Shown here: positions 31,472 through 43,690 of the stretch, one piece after another | Numbering within the stretch: position 1 is the stretch's first letter | How the letters are laid out: every line of letters starts with the position of its first letter | Origin: Petunia secreta | Lineage: Eukaryota; Streptophyta; Magnoliopsida; Solanales; Solanaceae | NCBI GenBank assembly: GCA_029990175.1 | Contig: JARKIP010000065.1 | Coordinates: 8,064,501-8,128,500, forward strand | Direction: 5' to 3' | DNA length: 64,000 nucleotides | The notes under the pieces: generated by a model | The model's input: only the letters and a program-made list of their open reading frames with translations | Told to the model about the DNA's origin: nothing | Database searches by the model: none | Program-made: the position numbers and the translations under genes

Positions 31472-34400
31472 ATCTTGCAAAATCTGAAGTCGCCTGGCTT
31501 GTGCTGGTGATGCGATAATCGAGCAAAAGCTAAAAGTACAAAGAGAGAAATAGAGTTGTTCTGCATATGCGATAAGGCAAATATTCTTCGAGGAACTAAT
31601 AGTTGTGAGTTCTTCTCGTTTCGCTGCTTGAGATTCCTGCATTCAAAGAAAAATTGTAAGTATTATAAACTTTCTGGGAAGTCGCGACACTCGGCATTGC
31701 TCCTTCTACCTTGATGCTGAACTTTGCGGTAAATGCAAAATTAGCCCCTGTTTAAGCAAAGAACAATTGTTAGTTTTTGATCAACTAACGGTTTGCTTGA
31801 TTGAACACCTAATTTGACTTCAAATCTGCATTTTGCTTGCATGGCGATCAAATGTATTGTTGCTGCGAAAAATCTGACATTCTTGAAACTCTTCTCTTTT
31901 CACGAGATAAACCATCTATAACTGCTTGGCTTATTTGGAGAAAATAGAACTTCATTGATTTTGGGTCTAAACCCAATAAGGGTAGCAAAAATAAAGTAGT
32001 TCATTACAACGAGGATAAGTGAAATTGCAACAGAGTAGCGAAATATAAGATAGTTGGCAATAAAATGCCCTATCAAGCTGCAAAGTGCAGTCCTTTTAGT
32101 CTTCTTAACTTGCCAACCGCTCTTCTTAGAATATCTTGGAAACACGCATAGTGATAAATGGCGGTTGGCATAATGTTGTTGGCCAAGCATTTGGATTGGT
32201 AAGATATTTTATGGGATTTGCGGATATATTGTTTGCATAGGCATTGGGCAATGAGACAGGGTTAAGTAAGGTAGATTGGAGGTAAAGCTTGTATTTGGCA
32301 AAGGTTTGCTAGTGTTGACAAAGTTGACAATCCTATTTCTTTGGACCACATGTTCTTCAACATTATCATTCTGAGCTTGTAAGATACTCATACCAGAACT
32401 GGTTGCCTGAAGCTGCTTTGCCATGTTGTTTCGTCCTTGATGCAGATTCTCAGCCATTTCAGTGTTCAATGCTAGCCAACCTTCAAATTGAATGCTACAA
32501 ATATAACATAAATAAGCTAATATACAAAATGACAATGCATGCATAAGGATTGAGTGTAAAACAGGCCATTAGGCAGAATAGATGGGACAAAAATCCCGAC
32601 TAATCAAAAGAGAAATAAAAATATTTAGGAGATTGAAACTTAATGATCAACAAAATTTGATTTTTCAAGACGGCGAGTTGAGAAAAACAACTTTGAAAGT
32701 TTTTACTAAATCAGTATACGTGCTAGAACATTTTGGCACAATTTGCTAAAATGGTTGGCTTATTTTGAACATCAATGCTTTGCTCGACTTTCGATTCTTG
32801 TTTGTGGAATAACAATCCGCACCAATGCATAGAAAAACTGCTTCTGATAATTATAAAATCAACTCAATGTCTTCAATTTGCCTTTGCACAATTTTGCCCG
32901 TGTTATGACTTCAACATGTCAACTTGCTTTGCAAAACTGCCCCAGTTATGAATTCTGATTCTTCAAATTGTTTTGCAAAAGCTGCCCCAGTTACGACTTT
33001 CAATATTTTAAACTGCTTAACAAAAGCTGCCCCATGTGTAATCTCTCACGACTTCTACTTGCTTTCAAAAATTCGCCCTAGCTTCGATCTTGGGAAAAAT
33101 TAAAATTTAAATACTAGAGGGTCGAGCCTGATGGAGGAACTTATGTATCCCTCCTTGGGAATCAGACCGTGCGCATTTCTGCTTTTCCAAGCTTGCTACG
33201 GTTGCTTCGAGCCTGTCAACTTTGTCTTGGTTGGATTCATCACTTTCAGTCAAGTGAATCACAACATTTTGGCGAGCCATAGGTCTTGATCTTGATATTC
33301 TATATAGTTAACCCTTTTAGCAATTCATACCGAATTTAATAAAAGTATATTAAAGGTGAGACTGGCGGATCAACTTATTCCAAAATGGAGAAATTGATAC
33401 CGTACTGAAAAGACCCAAAAAATTTTAAGCAAGACACTCATTTTGTTAAAGCAAACCACATGCAAAAATGTTTGTTTAGTTATGAAGTTATTTTCAGAAA
33501 AGGATAACACACTTGCGAATACTTAAGCATTGACGCTAAATCATATTTTGCAAAACAACAAGACTGGGATTAAGACAAATTTGAAAGGCATTTCAAAATG
33601 ATATTATGCATGAATTCAAGAGACAAATAAATGACTTCATGAAGCGGTTAACTTTTACAAAAGATAGGTTGAAGTAACATAGCGTTAATCTTACCATACC
33701 GCCGAACAAATTCAATCATAGCGCAATGAGTCAACAAATTTCAGGCAAGCAGCACATATTTAGCAAGTAATCGCATATTAGACATATAATTTGACATGTG
33801 GCAAACACAAGTAATTGAGCATAAATAAAACGCAAATGCGTCCTACCCTGTAAGGTGTCTCTTTTATGCCAGAGGTAAGCCTAATCGCGCAAACACGTGG
33901 TAACGAAAAATAGTCCATGCCAGTTCTGAGCAATTCAGATTTAGAATAAGCAATAAATGATAACAATAATTGATAACAATCATCTCTCCGCCTTGACACT
34001 GCAATTTCGTTATCCCAACTATCTTCCAAAAGTTGGTGTCAACTCGAAATTCTAACACAGCTCATGCTCTCCACAACATCAGCACAAAAGTCTAAACCCA
34101 AATGCCTAAAACCTGAAACAAACCTCCATACCTTTTGCAAACATCCACACTCCTCCAAGCACAACTCCCAATTATTTTATAACCCCCAGGGGTGAAATTT
34201 CCAACTGCCTTCACAATACCAGACTGCAAATCATAAAAGGTTCCAATTGACCTTTTACAAATAAAACCTCACTGGTCCTTTGCTTTGGACAAGCCTCTCA
34301 GCTTCCTAGGTTTTGCAAGGCTCACCGACCTTATTCATAGGGCTCCTCACTGGTCCTCGGCTTTAATCAAGCCTCTCAGTGTCCTGGGTAGCCAAGACCT

Positions 34401-35411
34401 CATTGGTCTTCAAGGAGGGTCCCACTGGTCATTTAAAGACGCAGGGATTCACTCTCCTAGTATACAACAAGCATACTTCAATTTTCATAAAATTGCAGCT
34501 GGTCAGTCAAACATAAACCTGCCCACACACAGGTTTTTACAAGAGAGACCCCACTGATCTTTTAAAGATACCAGGGACTTCACCTCTTAGTATGCAACTT
34601 GCATACCTCATTATATCACCCGTTCATCAAAATCTAACAACATCCATACTTTCATCCACCAAAATTACACACTAAAACTACTATTACACCATACATAAAC
34701 ACCTGAACCAGATCAAATTTTGCAAGGACTCGAACCAAATCTGGCTAACTTTTCCCCGTACTGCAATTCTGTCTTGTTCACAAAATTCTGCACTAGGATC
34801 TCAAATTCTCTGTGGACTGCTATGACCACATAGATTCTGCTAAATTCTTCCCTTTTCTAACCTAAAAGACAAAACAGGCAACAAAATTTTAAATCTGATT
34901 ATGCTCAAAACATGGCTAGGACTGAGAATTCGTTATCACATAGCACATAATATGCATTTTCGTTGTATTTCAAAAACCCGTTGACGTAAGGGCGGTTTCC
35001 TAACTATGGAGGCGGTACCGAGGACCGAGTCCAAACTAAGGTGTAAATGCATGCATGCTCCTAAAGCTCCGTCTAAGAGTGGGTTAACGGTTGAGGCTAA
35101 TAGGTGAGTGGCAAGCGGCCTCACAGTCGAATTACTCCCACGACAACCGCCGGTGTACCAACTCTTCATAGGGTTCTTTAGTGGAAGAAAGTGCGGGTGC
35201 GCAAGGGCGCACTTTGCGGATAATTGACACACAACAATCAATTAAATTAACTAAGCATGCTCGCAAATAAACAATAGATATAGTCATACTAGTTTCAACA
35301 AACAACACAATAATTAATTAAGCTACGCATACTAGTATCGGCATACAATTCAAACAATACAAACAAACAAATTCGGGAAAGCCTTATGGTTAGAACCATT
35401 AAATTCTATCT

Positions 35412-35426
35412 CCAGCAGAGTCGCCA
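35412..35426 (-). other. Element A primer-site-like sequence
   Basis: Minus-strand TGGCGACTCTGCTGG lies three bases after the LTR end GGTTCAACA. TGGCGAC-type primer sites are usual in Tat/Ogre-related plant elements; the exact tRNA is not established here. Confidence 0.72.
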
Positions 35427-35429
35427 CAC

Positions 35430-36317
35430 TGTTGAACCCTCCCAAAATACATACAAATATGTATCGGGATGTAATTTCAACAAAATGGGACTCCAAAGGG
35501 CTTTTTTGGAGTCGCCACCTAATTTAAGGATTATTAGGAACCAATTGATAATTAATGAGTGCATTTCTTTCTTATTTAAAAAGAAAATAACTTTCAGAGA
35601 TTCTTAGGTAAGTGGTTCTATTAAATTCGAAAGAAGGTCCCTAACGGGAGCACTTTCGAAAATCCGCTAAATGCGGTTAATCCGGCGGTTTTCACGAATT
35701 TTATTAATTTAAAATTATTTAGAAAAATGTAAAGTAAATAAATGTAGGGATAACAGATAAGGGATAATAAGATAAGGGATAATATGATAAGAGATAATAG
35801 GATAAAGGGAAAATAAAAATAAACAAGGATAATAAATAAATAAGATAATAAATAAATAAAGGAAAAATAAGTAAAGGACAATAAACTGAATAAGGATAAA
35901 AATAACCAATGATAGATAAAAACTAGGCAATAAATGATTAGAAGGTTAATTAAATTAAATAAATAAATGAAAATAATTGATTAATTAAATAAATAAAATA
36001 ATTAATTAAAATTGATTAAATTAATAAATGAATAATTATAACTAATCAATTAATTAACTAATTAGATTAGACAAATAAATAAATAATGAATTAAAATTAA
36101 TTAAACAAATAATTATAATTAATTAATTAATTAACTAAATAGATAAATTAGATTAAGTAAATAAATAATTGAATATTTAATAGAATAAGTAATTCAAATG
36201 CAAATTATGATAAAAGTACGATTTTAATTGAATTTTGATTTGCACTCGTTAATTGACAAATGATTCTAAACATTCATAAATTAATTGGCGATTTGCAAAG
36301 AAATGATACAAGGCAAT
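35430..36317 (-). repeat. Element A right (5') LTR, first fragment
   Basis: It starts TGTTGAACCCTCCC. It includes the AT-rich low-complexity block (about 35700-36230) that is also in the left LTR. It is cut at 36317 by element D; the last five bases, GCAAT, form the target copy. Confidence 0.9.
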
Positions 36318-37666
36318 TGTTACTCCCAACGCACACGCAAGTATACGTGGTCGACAAGTAATAAAGTGATAAATCGAGTATCGTTCCCACGAGGACTATG
36401 CGGACTAATAGTTAACAAACAATTTCTAAGCAAACTATTCAGGGGTCTTTTTCTTTGATGGTGAGAGTTTTAGTAATTAAAAAGCAGTAATTAAAGTGCT
36501 AGAAGTGTAGTCAAACAATGGTGCAAACTTTGGTTGTTAACAATATTAAGAGGACGGTCCAGGGTCAGAGTTACGAACAATCCAGTTGAGTTATCCAATT
36601 GATTCCACTTCTTAGATCCCGGGTTACTAACTGACAGAGTAAATGTAACTGTGAAAACCATTCAGTTCTTCACAGTCTATGCAAGCTACTTCAATCCCTA
36701 TATGTCTATGGGTTAAATCACATGCACGCATTAACGAATCATGTAATGAGTTAACCTAGACGAGCAAGTATATGTCTATCCTACTCACAAATTCGTTCCC
36801 CGATGCCCGGGTTCACAAACTAGTTCTATTCTTTCTTATTACGTAATTAAATTCCCTCTTTCGAGTTCAATCTAAAACCGTAGATAATGCATAATTATCG
36901 AGCTCTAAAAATTACACAAGTGAAATCAAGAAAGAATAAGCAACCCGTTATGGGATTCAATTAATGGGAATCAATCTTCAAACAATAACCTTTCATGTAA
37001 TACTCTAACCCTAGAACGTAATATTTAGCCACGCATATTCATAATCACAAGGCAAAGATTTGATGTAATAATGATGTAAATGATGTAATAGATGAAAGAT
37101 TAGGAATAAACCCTTGTTCAATGAACTATGGTGCTCTCAAATTGCTCCAAAGTAAGAACTCCTATAAAAAACTAAGTAAAATAGTATTTATAAGGTTTAC
37201 AAAGGCCTGCTAATAAGTTAGACCTAAGCCTAGACGAAATAGGAAGTAAAAATCCGCTCCAGGGGCGCTATAACGGGCGCCCCACGCCCACGATTGCGCT
37301 ACAACAACCAGAAGACGTCGAAAGTTGAGTGACTTTGAGGCGCCCCACGTGGAGAACCGCGCCAGGTACTGGGCGCTATAACTGGCGCGCCACGTGCCCC
37401 AAGGCGCCAGGCCAAAATCCGCTCTTCCTTGCTCCGCAACTCGCCTCGTGTCGTGCCCTCGTGTGTTCAATCCAATCCTCAATCAACTTCCAATAATTCC
37501 TTGCTCAATCACGCACCTAAAAACTCCAAATGCAGTGCGTAACAACCTACACACGCACGACATCAAATTAGTGCAAAACCACATTCATAAACTATAAAAC
37601 GAGCGAATAACAAGCTCAAACATGCAGAAATATTAAGGAAACATTGGCATAAAATGCCAAACATCA
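36318..37666 (-). repeat. Element D 3' LTR
   Basis: This 1349-bp LTR has a GC-rich block at about 37255-37445, with near-palindromic GGGGCGCTATAACGGGCGCC, and a TATTTATA box (37185-37192; TATAAATA in the element's sense). Confidence 0.92.
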
Positions 37667-39511
37667 CCACCCCACACTTGAACCTTTGCTCGCCCTCGAG
37701 CAAGTCACAACTAACTTCCCAACCTAGGTAAAACAGGTCTGCCTATGACTATGGTTGATACCGACCATTGAACCAATGCACACATGACTACTATGGATCC
37801 ACAAACATGCCAACAATTTACCAAACTCAAAAATATGAGAACAACCACCCCAAAATAGCTCAAATGCACAAACTCAACTTATTGCAACCATGCTCCCACA
37901 AAATCACACCTATCTACAAAACCAAGAACCATCAACTTCACCTATTTCATGCAAACCATGCGCCCTCACCAATATGAAGCAAAAGAGTGCCCCCCAAAGA
38001 TCACACACAACAATAAATATCATGAATAGAACGGGGGCAATTACAAACGAATTCACTCACTCTCATGAAAGTCTCACATGTCACACACAATGTACCATAG
38101 GCTTGCCCGTAGTGTAGGACTCCACTAATGTAAGCTCACTCCAATCGAGATTAACTAGGACTTTAAAAAGGTCGTAATGTAGGCTAAGGGGCAGGTAGGA
38201 TACATATGGTAATAGTGACTACCTCCCTAAGCACTTTAATACATCACAATTATTTCAACACAATTCTCATCAAGCCACCCAATCAACACTTCCACACACA
38301 CACCTTCTCACAAAGTAGCATTTTTCTTTTAAGCACACACTAGCAAGGAGTGGATATTCTTTTCTCTTTATTTCTTTTTCCACAATTTTTTTTCTTTTCA
38401 ACTTTGCTCTTTTTTTTTTTTCCTTTTCAATTTCATTATTTTCCAACCTTGCCAATGCTCATAAACAACTACTACACAATTTTAACAAGTATTCCTCTTC
38501 ATTAGTTCCACTCAAAAACCTCCCAATATCCAACCACAACTCCAAAATAATATCACAATATCAACTAAAGTGCTTAAGGAGTTAAGGGCCAAAAGAGAAC
38601 AATTTAGAACAATTGGGTAGGCTCGGGGTGTGGGTGCCAACAAAAAGGTCAAAGAAATCCCACAAATTTTTTTCAAGGTGTATATGTAAGGGTAGGCAAA
38701 TCAAAAGAAAGCCTTGTATCATTTCCCGACTAGAGCAAACCTAGGATTTCGCTTTGCACACACACGGGGCAAGTTCTAGACATTAATATGCAAACATGGA
38801 GCAAACAAGAACATGCCTCACACACACATTGCACATGATCCACACAAAAAGGTTCCATCAACAACTCTCAATCAAGCATCTAGAGTGCAACTTGTAGAAA
38901 TTTAAGCACTAATGCACAAAGGTTCACAATAAAGTCAAGCAAGTGGACTCAAGCATCTCAAGGGGGTCGTTCCATTTTTTCCTAGGCATGCATCACAATT
39001 TAAAAACCAAGGACACCACAAATAGCACATGCAATCAATTCAAGTCCACCGGTATCAAACAAATCAAAGGCACCTAGCCTTCTACCTATTTCCTTCGTCG
39101 AGGGTCACCTCTACTAACTATTCTAATCCTAAAAAAAAACTACCCGGTTCAAAGGTCTCCCCGTGGAAAAGAACCGATGCCATAAGAAAAACCATGGGGT
39201 GGATGACATGTACCACTAATAAAACTAAAAGGAAATTTTTTTTGGAATTTTTTATTGGTTTTCTAATTTTTTTCAATATTTTTCATCTATTAAAGCAAGA
39301 AACAAATCAAAATAAAAGAGTCAAGTGACAAAAGAAAATCCTACGGTACATGCATCCCTAACCTCAAAAATAGATAAAGGGCAGTACCCCACCCCACCCC
39401 ACACTTAAACTAAGCAATGTCCTCAGTGCGACACAGAAGTAAGTGCAAAAGTAAAGAAAACTGCCCTGAAATCCAGCTGACCAACACTGTGTAGTGCGCA
39501 GGAGTGCGGAC
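37667..39511 (-). other. Element D 3' untranslated region and polypurine tract
   Basis: CAAGTGTGGGGTGG on the minus strand (37680-37667) is the polypurine tract beside the 3' LTR. The next 1.8 kb is A/C-rich on the + strand, contains a T/C-rich low-complexity stretch at about 38320-38450, and has no coding sequence that I can recognise. Confidence 0.75.
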
Positions 39512-40772
39512 CTAGTCCTCCTCCTCATCAGAGCCACTGCCCTCAGCATCAGTCTCCACAGCCTCATTGTCCGGATCACGATCAACAATATCCGAATCAG
39601 TGTTCTCATCCTCCTCCGGAGGCATCTCTACTGCTCGAGTCATGCACAACAGGCGTTTCGAGGTCTCCAGTAAAGGCACAGTGCGATCAATAGTTGTCAT
39701 ATCCACGCCCGACTGCCGGGCCATCTGCTCCATCATCAAATACTGACGTGCAGACAAGTTGGCGTCTGTGTCCCGCCACTCGTCAGCCGTCAGTCTCACA
39801 GGTGCAGTCGTGGTCACACCCTTTACCGAGGCAATATCAAACGGCTTCTCGATGTCAGGGACAATGCGATCCCCAATCTCATCCACGGGGACGCCAGCCT
39901 GCTCCAAATACCGGGTCAGGATGTTCCCAAAGTACAAACGGCTACATGACTGCAACTCCCGTTGCTCTTTCATCACTCGCAATATGTAGTAGCCGATGTT
40001 GACCGGTCGCCCGGTCATAAAGAAGTAAACCATGCACGCCCGAGTCTTGGTGACCTCGGAATAATGAGAAGATGGTAATATGCGTGCATTTATAAATCGC
40101 ATCCACACACGAGCTGGTTTCAGAAACTGCGAGAAGAACATATACTTGTGTCTGCCGGACACACTTCGCTCCCACTTATGAGTGGAGCTCTCACAACAGT
40201 GTATCCCGCAGAGCCTTATAGTCAGGCTTTCTAATGAATCCTCTTAGATCATCATAATCAGGGTCCTCGACCCCCGAGAAGGCATTCAATGCCGTGTGGT
40301 CTAACTTCACCTTCACCCCCCTCACCGTAACCATGTCATCCTCCTTCCATGCCTCCTTCGGTTCCCAGTTTGCGTAAAGTTCTTGCACTAAGTCAAGGTT
40401 GGCATGCCCCGGACTCTCAAATACCGAATCCCAATGTAAAGCAAGTATCGCATCGGCCACCCCTCGAAATTTTTGCATTACCCTCCGCTTGTCAATTGCT
40501 TACTCGGGGATGTACCCCGCAAGCCTCACATTTTTATACCAAGTTTGGCACTCACCTTTCTTTACAAAAGTGAGGCCATATCGTGTCTTTCCCTCAGGTC
40601 GTGGTATCGGCACCGCGTCCTTAGGGATTCTTGCCTTGGCCTTTGCCTTTGGTTTGGCCTTGGGCTTGGCCGGTGCCTTGCCCTTTTGCTTGGTAGAAGA
40701 AGGCCCGGCTTGGAGTGCTCTCCTCGGGGCCGAGGGGGATGAAGAACTCTTGCTTGGTAGAGGTGTGGTCAC
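39512..40772 (-). pseudogene. Element D 3' ORF, 'putative plant transposon protein' type (broken)
   Basis: It lies downstream of integrase, where Athila elements carry an extra ORF. The N-terminal part is rich in Ala/Lys/Pro (KGKAPAKPKAKPKAKAKA). A central region follows with VQELYANWEPKE and a VRGVKVKLDHTALNAFSG block. The conserved core is FLKPARVWMRFINARILPSS then HYSEVTKTRACMVYFFMTGR. The C-terminus is strongly acidic (GSGSDEEED). The core resembles the 'putative plant transposon protein' domain found in many plant genomes (my recollection of the family, not checked). A TAA at 40502-40500 and a frameshift near 40190 break it. No transmembrane segment or signal peptide is evident, so an envelope-like role is not supported. 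Its biochemical function is unknown. Confidence 0.68.
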
Positions 40773-41947
40773 TATGGTACCTACACATCAATAGATCAAT
40801 GTGAGATGTCAAATTAAGCACCAAAAATGAAATTCAAGCTCAATTGGTAGGGTACCACCCCACACTTATCACACACATTATGTGTCAATCAACTCAACTC
40901 AATAGCACAAGCAACCCCACACTTAAACAAAACTAGCTTCGTACAAAATATGCCACGTTTGTGGTTATCAAGATCAAGCTAGTGTGGGTGCATCATAGCC
41001 AATTCTTATGTGTGTGAGACACTTAATGTTCATAATAAGCCTAAGGACGACATTGCTGCTCAAGAATTCACAATGTTATACAATTTTCATCATTGAGGCT
41101 TTTTCACAAACACTTGGTGTGCACACTTTGAAATTATCAAGTTCAATGATTTTTGTAATGTGCTAACCCTCCCAAATTGTTGGGAGATCTCTTTTTACAA
41201 GTCACAAGCTAACTATCAAGCACAATGAACAATTGAAGCACTTCAAGAGTAATATTTACACATAAACTTGCAACTAGTTAAGAAACCTACCATGGAAAAA
41301 ATTAGTTCATCTTACATGTAATGGAGAGAGAAAAGTAGGAATTTACTTACTTGAAAGTGTTAGAATAGATTGCAACAATACTGGGAATGATTCCAAGAGT
41401 TAGAGGTGATTTGGGGAGTGTTTAAGGAGTAATTAGAGAGAAAATAGTGTAGGAATCAGGTATAAGGGGTTGGGGGAAACCGGGTCGCGGGTCAAAACTC
41501 GTTTGACCTGGAATTTTTAAAAAAATTTGACCGGGCGCGTAAGCCTCCGCGGCGCGGGCCAAACGCGCGCCTCAAATTGAGGCTACTGCCTAGCCAGGCG
41601 CGTTGGGAGGCGCGGGGCGCTCCCAAACGCGCCAGGCCTTTTGCTTCAGGTTGCAATTTCGCGCGTTGGGAGGCGCGTGGCACTCCCAAATGCGCCCGAA
41701 TATGTTTTTTCGCACCAATTTCGATTCCAAGTGCGAACCCAAGCGCGGGACATGTCTCAAAGCATCCCGTACCCCTCAATACATTAATTTCACCTTGTTT
41801 AGCTCTCCCGATACCTACAAAAACGACACACAAAAACAAAAAACTACGTGACACTATAAAACAAAAAAATACTAACTATTACAAGTACAAACTCGGGTTG
41901 CCTCCCGAGAAGCGCCTTATTTAACGTCGTGGCATGACGGGTATTAA
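40773..41947 (-). other. Non-coding spacer between element D pol and 3' ORF
   Basis: About 1.2 kb. Around 41530-41700 there are GC-rich repeats built on GGCGCGTTGGGAGGCGCG and CTCCCAAACGCGCC. Open frames there (41492-41854 -, 41577-41924 +) are repeat artefacts. No gene is recognised. Confidence 0.6.
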
Positions 41948-43640
41948 TCAAGGGTCCCTCAAAGTAATGGAAGTACGGTGATTCACCGAACCTCCCCAAT
42001 AATGCTTCACCCTTTGACCATTTACCAAGAACGTGTTCTCATAATCCGGGGCTTTCAATTCAACCGCTCCATGTGCGGTAACACGAACTACTTCAAACGG
42101 CCCCGACCATCTAGACTTCAACTTGCCCGGAAATAATTTCAACCTCGAGTTGAACAACAACACCAGCTGCCTGGGCTCAAATTGACGACGCTCAATATGC
42201 TTGTCATACCACTTCTTTATCCGTTCCTTATACAATTTCGCATTTTCATACGCATGGAACTGGAACTCTTCAAGCTCATGCAATTGAAGCATCCTCTTTT
42301 CACCTGCTAAGGCCATATCAAGGTTGAGCTTTTGAATTGTCCAATACGCCTTATGCTCTAGTTCAACAGGCAAGTGACAGACCTTACCATAAACAAGCCT
42401 ATATGGAGAGGTTCCAATAGGCGTTTTGAATGCGGTTAGATAGGCCCAGAGAGCATCATCTAACTTCATAGCCCAATCCTTCCTCGAGGCATTCACAGTC
42501 TTCTCGAGGATTTGCTTGATCTCTCTATTAGATACTTCCACTTGGCCACTAGTTTGGGGATGATAAGCAGTGGCCACCTTGTGGCGAACCCCATACTTGG
42601 CCAACAATTTATTGAACAACCGGTTACAAAAATGCGTACCTTCATTACTAATTATGGCCCGCGGTGTCCCAAAACGAGTGAAAATATTTTTCTTCACGAA
42701 TTTCACCACCACACTCGCATCATTTGTTGGAAGTGCAACAGCCTCCACCCATTTAGACACATAATCAACTGCTACGAGGATGTATTTATGGCCCATAGAA
42801 GGTGGGAATGGACCCATAAAATCAATCCCCCAACAATCAAACAGCTCAATCTCCAGGATATTGTTCAAAGGCATCTCGTGACGCCTAGAAATAGTATCCA
42901 TTCTTTGGCAACGATCACATTGCTTCACTAGTGCATGAGCATCTTTAAATAAAGTAGGCCAAAAGAAACCAGATTGAAGTACTTTTGCAGCTGTTCGATC
43001 TCCACCAAGGTGGCCACCATAAAGAGAGAAATGGCAGCTCTGTAGAATCGACTCTACTTCTTCCCTTGGAATGCATCTCCTAGCTAGTTGATCAACGCCT
43101 ATCTTATACAAATAGGGCTCATCCCACACATAAAATCTGCTCTCACGAAGGAGTTTACGCTTTTGCTCAGCAGTAGCCCCAGGAGGATACACATTACTCA
43201 CAATTAAGTTCACCATGTCAGCATACCATGGCACCTCAGCTGCATCTAGAGCAAAAAGTTGCTCATCAGGGAATACCTCTTTAATCTCAGGCCCCTCATC
43301 TACATGATCTCTATTCTCCAGCCTTGACAAATCATCAGCTACTTGATTCTCAGTCCCCTTGCGATCTCGAATTTCTACATCAAACTCTTGCAATAGGAGA
43401 ACCCATCTAATGAGTCTAGGCTTGGAGTCCTTCTTTTCAAACAAATACCGGATTGCGGCATGATCAGTGTAGACAACAACACGAGTGCCAACCAAATAAG
43501 ATCTGAATTTATCAAAAGCATAAACTACGGCTAGCAAGTCCTTCTCAGTGGTGGTATAATTAGACTGGGCTGCATTAAGCGTCTTGCTTGAATAATAAAT
43601 GGAGTGAAAGATTCTTCCAATTCTTTGGCCTAGATAGCCC
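41948..43640 (-). pseudogene. Element D RNase H and integrase
   Basis: From the frameshift near 43640 the frame runs open to 41948: RNase H end (VVYTDHAAIRYLFEKKDSKP near 43460), a zinc-binding region (H...CDRCQR near 42905), catalytic Asp in DFMGPFPP (near 42815), and Glu in SGQVEVSNREIK (near 42535). The second catalytic Asp is replaced: the motif reads ISNEGTHF, with an AAT codon (42646-42644) where the family has Asp. The C-terminal region includes GPFEVVRVTAHGAVEL. With this residue changed the enzyme should not join DNA strands, if the family rule holds. Confidence 0.9.
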
Positions 43641-43690
43641 CAATAGCATTATCACTCGCATCACACATCAGTTCAAATGGCAAAGACCAG

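Larger units (their letters stand above)
29930..35429 (-). other. Element A internal region, non-coding
   Basis: These 5.5 kb lie between A's LTRs. A polypurine tract lies at the left edge and a primer-like site at the right edge. Between them are tandem arrays at 30609-31256 and 31261-31471, imperfect repeats built on GCAAAAGCTGCCCC at about 32870-33060, and on CTCACTGGTCCT...AAGCCTCTCAG at about 34255-34600. No open frame resembles Gag, protease, RT, RNase H or integrase on either strand. The longest frames (for example 34936-35241, -) have no recognisable motif. The size and lack of coding fit a large retrotransposon derivative (LARD). Confidence 0.8.

Noticed and set aside
31239..31526. 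Small repetitive proteins on both strands
   Set aside because: They are an artefact of the 30-bp tandem array.
39512..40162. Envelope-like gene in element D
   Set aside because: It is in the right position, but no signal peptide or membrane segment is visible; the conserved core fits a plant transposon-protein domain instead.
41492..41924. Overlapping frames rich in Arg, Ala and Gly on both strands
   Set aside because: They come from GC-rich short repeats (GGCGCGTTGGGAGGCGCG-like) in a non-coding part of element D.
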